Shown one piece after another: positions 45,964 through 52,547 of a DNA stretch of 64,000 nt; positions within the stretch are counted from its first letter, which is position 1; each line of letters begins with the position of its first letter. This DNA is from JAFKFH01 sp017307375 (lineage in GTDB: Bacteria > Pseudomonadota > Alphaproteobacteria > Ferrovibrionales > Ferrovibrionaceae), in contig OZ245874.1 of the NCBI GenBank assembly GCA_965229335.1, positions 5,580,001 through 5,644,000 on the forward strand. Direction: 5' to 3'. The translations under genes and the position numbers were made by a program. Below the pieces are notes generated by a model that saw only the letters and a list, made by a program, of their open reading frames with translations, made no database searches and was not told the DNA's origin.

Positions 45964-45992
45964 TTGACAGGCCATAATGAGAATCGCAATAT
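45964..45992 (+). promoter_or_regulatory. Predicted promoter of the 46035 unit
   Basis: Perfect TTGACA at 45964-45969, 17-base spacer, then CAATAT at 45987-45992. A GAATC (GANTC) lies in the spacer at 45981-45985. Transcription would start about 46000, inside the LexA-type box. Confidence 0.6.
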
Positions 45993-46007
45993 GTTCATGA
46001 AATGTTC
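45993..46007 (+). promoter_or_regulatory. LexA (SOS) box, alphaproteobacterial type GTTC-N7-GTTC
   Basis: GTTC (45993-45996), seven bases, GTTC (46004-46007): the exact direct-repeat pattern of LexA sites in Caulobacter, Rhodobacter and Rhizobium. It covers the predicted transcription start, the ideal place for repression. It may also affect the divergent repressor gene. Confidence 0.65.
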
Positions 46008-46034
46008 CCATCATGCATTGGAGGAATGCCCGCC

Positions 46035-46268
46035 ATGACCGCGTCGCGCCACACGCTGCCCCGCCCCCTGCCCCCGACCAGCCCGCTCGGCCGCGTGGTT
46101 CGCTCCGGGCCTGCCGCCCCCGAGGATGTCGACCGCCTCGCCCGTGCCGCCTGGCGCGCCCGCGGCGTCGCGCTGATCGATCCGGCGCGACTCGCCGACC
46201 CCTGGGAAGCCCAGGTGATCCGCAACGTGGCGACCCGGCTGTTCGGCCGGCGGGAGGACGGGCAATGA
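46035..46268 (+). CDS. Small protein of unknown function upstream of the DUF6456-like gene
   Basis: A 77-residue protein starting at ATG 46035, with GGAGGAATG eight or so bases upstream. It is basic, with a Pro-rich start and a C-terminal helix (DPWEAQVIRNVATRLFGRRED). There is no signal or membrane segment. Its stop overlaps the next ATG (ATGA). It is the first gene of a unit headed by the LexA-type box. I do not recognise the family. Confidence 0.65.
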   Translation: MTASRHTLPRPLPPTSPLGRVVRSGPAAPEDVDRLARAAWRARGVALIDPARLADPWEAQVIRNVATRLFGRREDGQ

Positions 46269-46759
46269 ACGCCGCCGCCCCCCTGCCCGCCGTGCCGCCC
46301 CGGGGTCGCCGCCCCGGCCGGTTGCCGCTCGACCGTTATGTCGGCCGCGGCGAGATCTCGTCCGACCAGCATCGGGCCGGGCTGCGGTTGTGGCGCGACT
46401 ATCTCGCCGCACGGGAACGGTCGGTCGCCTCGGGCGATCCGGCCCGCATCCGGGCCGGCGGCAGCCCGCGCATGGCCGACATCTCGGCGCTGCTCGACGC
46501 CCGTGCGCGCTGCCGGGCCGCGCTGGCGGCGGCCGGTCCGGTCCTGGCGCCGGTGCTGCTGCATGTCGCCTGCCTCGAGGAATCGGCGGGCAGCTGGGCC
46601 GAGAGCATCGGCCGGCCGCCCCGTCGGGCACGCACCGAGGGTTTGATCACCCTGCGCCTGGCGCTGGATGCCCTGGCGATCCATTACGGCCTGGCCGGGC
46701 CGGCACGGCCGGGGGCGGTCTCCACCTGGTCCCTTCCCACGGCCCCCGCCACTGCCTAA
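46265..46759 (+). CDS. DUF6456-like protein
   Basis: A 164-residue protein. The C-terminal two thirds (HRAGLRLWRDYLAARE, VLAPVLLHVACLEESAG, TLRLALDALAIHYGL) resembles the DUF6456 domain of alphaproteobacteria, known from hypothetical and HTH-linked proteins. Function unknown. It starts in the stop codon of the 77-residue gene and ends 36 bases before pgi, so pgi might be partly co-transcribed. Confidence 0.68.
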   Translation: MNAAAPLPAVPPRGRRPGRLPLDRYVGRGEISSDQHRAGLRLWRDYLAARERSVASGDPARIRAGGSPRMADISALLDARARCRAALAAAGPVLAPVLLHVACLEESAGSWAESIGRPPRRARTEGLITLRLALDALAIHYGLAGPARPGAVSTWSLPTAPATA

Positions 46760-46795
46760 GGTGTCTGCCCGCCAACCATGCCCTGACGGAGGCAT

Positions 46796-48433
46796 ATGAT
46801 CGTCGACACCCCCGCATGGGCCGCCCTGGCGGCCCATGCCGCCACCGAGAGGCCGCCGCTGCGCGCGCTGTTTGCCGCCGATCCCGACCGTTTCAGGCGG
46901 TTCTCGGCCGTGCTCGACGGGCTGCTGGTCGACCACAGCAAGCAGCGCGTGACCGACGAGACCATGGCCCTGCTGCAGGATCTGGCGCGCGCGGCCGATC
47001 TCGCCGGCTGGCGGGCACGGCTGTTCGGGGGCGAGCGGATCAACGCGACCGAGGATCGTGCCGTCTTCCACATGGCGCTGCGTCATCTCGGGCCGGAACC
47101 GATGACGGTCGATGGCCGCGACGTCATGCCCGAGGTCCGTGCGGTGCGCGACCAGATGCGCCGCTTCGCCGATGCGCTGCATGACGGCAGCTGGCGCGGG
47201 CATCGCGGCGAGCGCATCCGCCACGTCGTGAATATCGGCATCGGCGGGTCCGACCTCGGCCCGCGGATGGCGGTCGCCGCGCTGGATGCCAGCCGCCGCC
47301 CCGACATCGACATGCATTTCGTCAGCAACGTCGACGGCGCCGATCTCCAGCAGGCGCTGGCCGCCTGCAATCCGGCGACGACGCTGTTCGTCGTATCGTC
47401 CAAGACCTTCACGACCCAGGAGACGATGGCCAACGCGGCGAGCGCGCGGGCCTGGCTGGTCGCCGGGCTGGGCGACGAGGCCGCCGTCGCGCGACATTTC
47501 GTGGCCGTGTCGACCAACGCGGCGGCGGTGACGGCGTTCGGCATCGCCCCGGAAAACATGTTCCGGTTCTGGGACTGGGTCGGCGGCCGGCTGTCGCTAT
47601 GGTCGGCGATCGGCCTGCCGATCGCGCTCGCGCTCGGCTATGACCGGTTCGAGGAACTGCTGGCCGGCGCCGCCGCGATGGACCGGCATTTCCGTGACGC
47701 CGAGTTCACGGAAAACCTGCCGGTCCTGATGGCGCTGGTCGGCATCTGGAACAACAATTTCCTCGGCGCCGACGCGCTGGCCGTGCTGCCCTACAGCCAG
47801 TCGCTGCGCCTGCTGCCGTCGTTCCTGCAGCAGCTCGACATGGAATCGAACGGCAAGTCGACCGACCGCGACGGCGCGGCGGTCACCTGGCGCACCGGGC
47901 CGATCCTGTTCGGCGAACCCGGCACCAACGGCCAGCATGCCTTCTATCAGCTGATCCACCAGGGCACGCGGCTGATCCCCTGCGACTTCATCGCCGCCGC
48001 CGCGGCCGACCACCCGCTGGGCAACCACCATGACCTGTTGCTGGCCAATTTCCTCGCCCAGCCCGAGGCGCTGATGCGGGGCAAGACCGCCGACGAGGTG
48101 CGCGCCGAGCTTGCGGCCGCCGGCCTTGGCGGCGCGGCGCTCGAACGGCTGGTGCCGCACAAGGTCTTTCCCGGCAATCGGCCATCGACCGCGATCCTAC
48201 TGGAACGGCTCGACCCCAGGCGGCTTGGGATGCTGATCGCGCTCTACGAACACAAGGTGTTCGTGCAGGGGGCGATCTGGGGCATCCATTCCTTCGACCA
48301 ATGGGGCGTCGAACTGGGCAAGCAGCTCGCGGGCCGCCTGCTGCCCGAACTGCGCGGGCCGGCACGCACCGAAGCGCATGATTCGTCGACCAACGGCCTG
48401 TTGCAGGCGATCAAGGGGTGGCGTCGGGAATGA
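46796..48433 (+). CDS. pgi: Glucose-6-phosphate isomerase
   Basis: A 545-residue enzyme interconverting glucose 6-phosphate and fructose 6-phosphate. Conserved stretches: NIGIGGSDLGPRM, FVSNVDGADL, SSKTFTTQETM, QLDMESNGKS, GEPGTNGQHAFYQLIHQG and the late LYEHKVFVQGAIWGI. CGGAGGC precedes ATG 46796. It ends overlapping the convergent NUDIX gene by 23 bases. Confidence 0.96.
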   Translation: MIVDTPAWAALAAHAATERPPLRALFAADPDRFRRFSAVLDGLLVDHSKQRVTDETMALLQDLARAADLAGWRARLFGGERINATEDRAVFHMALRHLGPEPMTVDGRDVMPEVRAVRDQMRRFADALHDGSWRGHRGERIRHVVNIGIGGSDLGPRMAVAALDASRRPDIDMHFVSNVDGADLQQALAACNPATTLFVVSSKTFTTQETMANAASARAWLVAGLGDEAAVARHFVAVSTNAAAVTAFGIAPENMFRFWDWVGGRLSLWSAIGLPIALALGYDRFEELLAGAAAMDRHFRDAEFTENLPVLMALVGIWNNNFLGADALAVLPYSQSLRLLPSFLQQLDMESNGKSTDRDGAAVTWRTGPILFGEPGTNGQHAFYQLIHQGTRLIPCDFIAAAAADHPLGNHHDLLLANFLAQPEALMRGKTADEVRAELAAAGLGGAALERLVPHKVFPGNRPSTAILLERLDPRRLGMLIALYEHKVFVQGAIWGIHSFDQWGVELGKQLAGRLLPELRGPARTEAHDSSTNGLLQAIKGWRRE

Positions 48434-48974
48434 TGCCGGCGAGAATCATGGCGAGCGCCGTGGCACTCGCCGCCAACACGATCTGATGGCCGAGCAGCGC
48501 CTGGCGGACCGCATCGCGGTCGAGCAGCAGGATTTCCATTTCCTCGAGATCGCCTGAGTCGGGTTCGGCGACCTGGACGGCATTGCGGGCATAGAAGATG
48601 TGCGCCTCGCAGCCGCGATGGTTGCCCTGCAGCACCATGCGGTGCAAGAGGCGCCAGTCCTCGGCGCGATAGCCGGTCTCCTCCATCAGTTCGCGCTGCG
48701 CGGCGGCGAGCGGCGTCTCGCCCGGGTCGATCATCCCGCCCGGCAGAATCAGCGAGGTCGCGCCGACCCCGACCTTCCACTGGCGGGTCAGGATGAAACG
48801 GCCGTCGACCGTTTCGACCGCCATGGCGGCAAAATCGGGCCAGGTCACCCGGTGATATCCCGATACCGCGCGCCCATCCGGCAAGCTGTAATCGTCAACC
48901 GATACGCTCAGCCAGGGATCGAGGCGATAGACCTCGCGGCTGGCGGTCCGGGTCCACGGTATATGCTCGGCCAT
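48411..48974 (-). CDS. NUDIX hydrolase (ADP-ribose pyrophosphatase-like)
   Basis: A 187-residue NUDIX hydrolase. The box runs from G80 to Y102 with E86, R94-E95, E98-E99 and G101 in the right places. The preceding LPGG and following region with GCEAHIFYARN fit ADP-ribose or nucleotide-sugar pyrophosphatases. The exact substrate is not known. The C-terminal hydrophobic stretch is unusual for the family. The 3' end overlaps pgi. Confidence 0.87.
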   Translation of the reverse strand: MAEHIPWTRTASREVYRLDPWLSVSVDDYSLPDGRAVSGYHRVTWPDFAAMAVETVDGRFILTRQWKVGVGATSLILPGGMIDPGETPLAAAQRELMEETGYRAEDWRLLHRMVLQGNHRGCEAHIFYARNAVQVAEPDSGDLEEMEILLLDRDAVRQALLGHQIVLAASATALAMILAGIIPDATP

Positions 48975-49044
48975 GTGGCCTCCTGTTTCCGATGGGGCGC
49001 ATTCATGCTAGCAAGCGCCGGTTGATTTTCTGGAGGGATTGGCG

Positions 49045-49551
49045 ATGCGCAAGGCCGAACATCTGCTGGAACGGGTCATTTTCGGCAGCCGCTGGCTGAT
49101 GGCGCCCTTCTATCTCGGCCTCATCGTCTGCCTGCTCGTCCTGCTGATCAAGTTCCTGCAGGAACTGGTTCATATCGTGCCCGGCGTGCTCCAGATGCGC
49201 GAAACCGATGTCATCCTGGCCGTCCTGACGATGGTCGACCTGTCGCTGGCGGGCAACCTGCTGCTGATGGTGATCTTCGCCGGCTATGAGAACTTCGTCT
49301 CGCGCATCGACGTCGCCGACGAGAAGGACCGCCCGGAATGGATGGGCAAGGTCGACTATTCCGGCCTCAAGCTGAAACTGGTCGCCTCGATCGTCGCGAT
49401 CTCTGCGATCCATCTGCTGAAGAGCTTCATGGACGTCGGCGAGAAATCGGACCGCGAACTGGCCTGGCTCGTCGGGATCCACATGGCGTTCGTCCTGTCC
49501 GGCGTCTTGCTCGCCTGGATGGACAAGCTGGCCAGCCAGGGCAAGCACTGA
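49045..49551 (+). CDS. UPF0114 (YqhA) family inner-membrane protein
   Basis: A 168-residue protein of the UPF0114/YqhA family. It has four hydrophobic segments and the family stretches RVIFGSRWLMAPFYLGLI, VDLSLAGNLLLMVIFAGYENFVS (key residues L, N, E) and IHLLKSF. Function unknown. GGAGGG precedes ATG 49045; an upstream TTG at 49039 is less likely. Confidence 0.88.
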   Translation: MRKAEHLLERVIFGSRWLMAPFYLGLIVCLLVLLIKFLQELVHIVPGVLQMRETDVILAVLTMVDLSLAGNLLLMVIFAGYENFVSRIDVADEKDRPEWMGKVDYSGLKLKLVASIVAISAIHLLKSFMDVGEKSDRELAWLVGIHMAFVLSGVLLAWMDKLASQGKH

Positions 49552-49627
49552 CCGTCTGATTGCGAACGATTTGCACCAGTCGCCATGTTCCTCTACCCTC
49601 CGGCGAATCGTTCAGTCGGAGGGGAAC

Positions 49628-50134
49628 ATGCGCAAGTTGGCGATGGTCGGAATGCTGGTGGCGCTGGCGGGGTGCACGACGCCGACGCCCTATCAGCCAT
49701 TGATCGACGGCTACGGCTATTCGGATCAGTTGCTCGAACCCAACCGCTTCCGCGTGACCTTCGCCGGCAATTCGCAGACGACGCGCAGCACGGTCGAGAA
49801 CTATCTGCTCTATCGCGCCGCCGAGGTGACGGTCAAAAGCGGCTTCGACTATTTCGTCATCGCCGACCGCGAGACCGAGCCGAGCCGGACCTATGTCTCG
49901 TCGTTCGACGGCTATCCCGGCTTCGGCTTCTACCGCTACAGCCCCGGCTGGTACGGCTATGGCGGGATGGGCATGGGGACGTCGACCACCACGGCGATCA
50001 CCAGCTACCAGGCCTATGCCGATATCGTGATGTTCTCCGGCGCCAAGCCGGTCGCCAACGTCAACGCCTTCAATGCCCGCGACGTGATGGCGACGCTGGG
50101 GCCGAACATCGTCCGGCCCCAGCCCGGCAAGTGA
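49628..50134 (+). CDS. CC0125/CC1285-family lipoprotein
   Basis: A 168-residue lipoprotein with lipobox LAGC (residues about 12-15). The mature part has YGYSDQLLEPNRFRVTFAGN, LLYRAAEVTVKSGFDYFVI and Gly/Tyr-rich YSPGWYGYGGMGMG, the pattern of the alphaproteobacterial CC0125/CC1285 family. Function unknown. ATG 49628 follows GGAGGGG. It ends next to the convergent pirin gene. Confidence 0.82.
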   Translation: MRKLAMVGMLVALAGCTTPTPYQPLIDGYGYSDQLLEPNRFRVTFAGNSQTTRSTVENYLLYRAAEVTVKSGFDYFVIADRETEPSRTYVSSFDGYPGFGFYRYSPGWYGYGGMGMGTSTTTAITSYQAYADIVMFSGAKPVANVNAFNARDVMATLGPNIVRPQPGK

Positions 50135-50965
50135 TCAGAAGCGGCCAGACTGGAAGTCGGCGATCGCCTGCATGATCTCCTCCTTGGTGTTCATCACGAA
50201 GGGGCCATAGCGGGCGACCGGTTCGTTCAGCCGCTGCCCGGCGATCAGCAGGAAGCGCGCGCCCTCGGGCCCCGCGGTGACGGCGGCGACATCGCCGTCG
50301 CCGAGCAGGGCGAGGTCGCCGCGCGCGATCGGCCGGTCGCCGATCCGCGCGGAACCGGCAAAGACCTGAACCAGCGCCGTGTGCGCCGATGGCAGGTCGT
50401 GGCGGAAAGTCAGCCCTGCGGGCAGCGCGACGTCGAGATAGACGGGCGCCACGGCGATTTCGGTGACCGCCCCGGTCACGCCGTCGACCGTGCCGGCGAT
50501 CACGCGGATCGCCGTGCCGTCGGGCCGATGCACCTCGGGGATATCCTCCGGCTCGATATTCTGGTAGCGCGGCGCCCGCATCTTGTCGCGCGCGGGCAGG
50601 TTTACCCAGAGTTGGAAGCCGCGCATCTCGCCTTCTTCCTGCTCGGGCATCTCCTCATGCACGATGCCGCGGCCGGCGGTCATCCACTGCACCCCGCCCG
50701 GCCCCAGCACGCCTTCGTTGCCGGCATTGTCGCGATGTCGCATGCGGCCGGCCAGCATGTAGGTCACGGTCTCGAAGCCGCGATGGGGATGCGACGGGAA
50801 GCCGGCGATATAGTCGCTCGCAGCCTCCGAGCCGAACGCGTCGAGCAGCAGGAACGGATCGAGGGCGACGATCCCGGCCACCGGGAAATAGCGGTCGAGC
50901 TTGACGCCCGCGCCGTCGCTCGACGGCTGCGGCGGCAGGATGTGGAGAACCTGGCGCTCGGTCAC
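50135..50965 (-). CDS. Pirin-family protein
   Basis: A 276-residue cupin protein. The iron-binding pattern is FPSHPHRGFETVTYM with later HRDNAGNEG and IVHEEMP; the C-terminal pirin cupin follows. Some pirins act as quercetinases, others are redox sensors. The start is GTG at 50965, two bases after the DoxX stop, with GGGAG upstream. It is co-transcribed with DoxX. Confidence 0.88.
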   Translation of the reverse strand: MTERQVLHILPPQPSSDGAGVKLDRYFPVAGIVALDPFLLLDAFGSEAASDYIAGFPSHPHRGFETVTYMLAGRMRHRDNAGNEGVLGPGGVQWMTAGRGIVHEEMPEQEEGEMRGFQLWVNLPARDKMRAPRYQNIEPEDIPEVHRPDGTAIRVIAGTVDGVTGAVTEIAVAPVYLDVALPAGLTFRHDLPSAHTALVQVFAGSARIGDRPIARGDLALLGDGDVAAVTAGPEGARFLLIAGQRLNEPVARYGPFVMNTKEEIMQAIADFQSGRF

Positions 50966-50967
50966 GC

Positions 50968-51426
50968 TCAGAACTCCCGGCCGAGCCTGGCGTCGAGCGA
51001 CAGCGGCCCGCCGCCGCGCACGACATAGCCAAGGCACATCAGCGCCCAGAACAGCGCGTATTCGTAACCGCCGGCGGTGATGAAGAAGCCGGCGGGCAGA
51101 TGCACCTTGATCACCGCGACCATCAGCAGCACGAATGCCGCCGCCGCCGCCGGCCGCGTCAGCAGGCCGAGCGCCAGCAGCAAGCCGCCGAAGAATTCGA
51201 CCAGCCCGGCCAGCAGCGCGAACAGCCAGCCCGGCTCCATGCCGAGCTTGGTGGCGAAAAACTGGCCGGTCCCGGCAATGCCGTAGCCGCCGAACAGACC
51301 GAACAGCTTCTGGGCGCCATGCGGGACCAGGAACAAGCCGACGACCACGCGCGCCAGCAGGTCGGCATAGGGGCCAAGCCCGTCGTAAAGCGGCCCCAGG
51401 GCCGGGATGATGCGGCGCGTCGTCAT
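50968..51426 (-). CDS. DoxX-family membrane protein
   Basis: A 152-residue membrane protein with four hydrophobic segments and the DoxX-like stretches ARVVVGLFLVPHGAQKLFGLFGG (key G, H, K) and LVEFFGGLLLALGLLTRP. DoxX-like proteins accompany redox and quinone enzymes; here pirin and a glutathionyl-hydroquinone reductase are adjacent. AGGAG precedes ATG 51426. Confidence 0.86.
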   Translation of the reverse strand: MTTRRIIPALGPLYDGLGPYADLLARVVVGLFLVPHGAQKLFGLFGGYGIAGTGQFFATKLGMEPGWLFALLAGLVEFFGGLLLALGLLTRPAAAAAFVLLMVAVIKVHLPAGFFITAGGYEYALFWALMCLGYVVRGGGPLSLDARLGREF

Positions 51427-51576
51427 GCGGGCGGGCTCCTGATCTCGCTGAAATGACCGACAGCGTCGCGCAAAAGGTTGGACGAAACAATCCGGGCGCC
51501 GGGCGACAGCTTGTTTCCGATAGCTGCACAATAACAGCGCTATGTTAGACGGCGAAGTCATTCGAGAGGTAACAAG

Positions 51577-52518
51577 ATGGGCCTGTTGGTCGACGGCGTC
51601 TGGCACGATCAGTGGTACGACACCAAGCACAGCGGCGGCCGGTTCGAGCGCCAGGCCAGTCGCTTCCGCCATGCCGTCTCGGCCGACGGCTCGACGCCCT
51701 ATCCCGCCGCTTCCGGCCGCTATCATCTCTACGTCGCGCTGGCCTGCCCCTGGGCCCATCGCACGTTGATCTTCCGGCACCTCAAGGGCCTCGAAGACGC
51801 CATCCCGGTATCGGTCGTCGCCCCGCTGATGCTGGAAAACGGCTGGGAACTGCCGCCCGGCGCCGATCCGGTCAATGGTGCCTCGGCGCTTTGGCAGGTC
51901 TATGTGAAGGCCGCCCCGGACTACAGCGGCCGCGTCACCGTACCGGTGCTGTGGGACAGGCAGACCGGCCAGATCGTCAGCAACGAATCGTCCGAGATCA
52001 TCCGGATGATGAATCACGGCTTCGGCGACCTCGCATCGGGCCCGGATTTCTACCCGGCCGCGCTGCGCCCCGAGATCGACCGTTGGAACGACCTGATCTA
52101 TCCGACCGTCAACAACGGGGTCTATCGCGCCGGTTTCGCGACGACCCAGCCAGCCTACGAGGAAGCCTTCGACGAACTGTTCGCCACGCTCGACCGGCTC
52201 GAGGCGCATCTGTCGACCAGCCGCTGGCTATGCGGCGACGTCCAGACCGAGGCGGACTGGCGGCTGTTCACCACGCTGGTCCGGTTCGACGCGGTCTATT
52301 TCGGGCATTTCAAATGCAACCGTCGGCGCATCGTCGACTACCCGGCGCTATGGGACTATCTGCGCGCCCTCTATCAGGTCCCCGGGATTGCCGCGACCAT
52401 CGACTTCGACGCGATCAAGACCCACTATTACGGCAGCCATCGGACCATCAACCCGACCGGAATCGTCCCGAAAGGACCGGAACTCGATTTCACCCAGCCG
52501 TCGCGGCGCGCGGCCTGA
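51577..52518 (+). CDS. Glutathionyl-hydroquinone reductase (YqjG/Xi-class GST)
   Basis: A 313-residue Xi-class glutathione transferase that reduces glutathionyl-hydroquinones. The catalytic cysteine is in LACPWAHRTLI; the later NGVYRAGFATTQ and YFGHFKCNRRRI are family hallmarks. It is divergent from the DoxX gene, matching the YqjF/YqjG association of enterobacteria. GAGGT precedes ATG 51577. Confidence 0.92.
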   Translation: MGLLVDGVWHDQWYDTKHSGGRFERQASRFRHAVSADGSTPYPAASGRYHLYVALACPWAHRTLIFRHLKGLEDAIPVSVVAPLMLENGWELPPGADPVNGASALWQVYVKAAPDYSGRVTVPVLWDRQTGQIVSNESSEIIRMMNHGFGDLASGPDFYPAALRPEIDRWNDLIYPTVNNGVYRAGFATTQPAYEEAFDELFATLDRLEAHLSTSRWLCGDVQTEADWRLFTTLVRFDAVYFGHFKCNRRRIVDYPALWDYLRALYQVPGIAATIDFDAIKTHYYGSHRTINPTGIVPKGPELDFTQPSRRAA

Positions 52519-52547
52519 CCCGCAGGGCCAGGCCGCACGGCGGACGG

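Noticed and set aside
45188..46759. Small prophage or plasmid segment
   Set aside because: The S24 repressor and small genes look phage-like, but no integrase, terminase, tail or replication genes are nearby.
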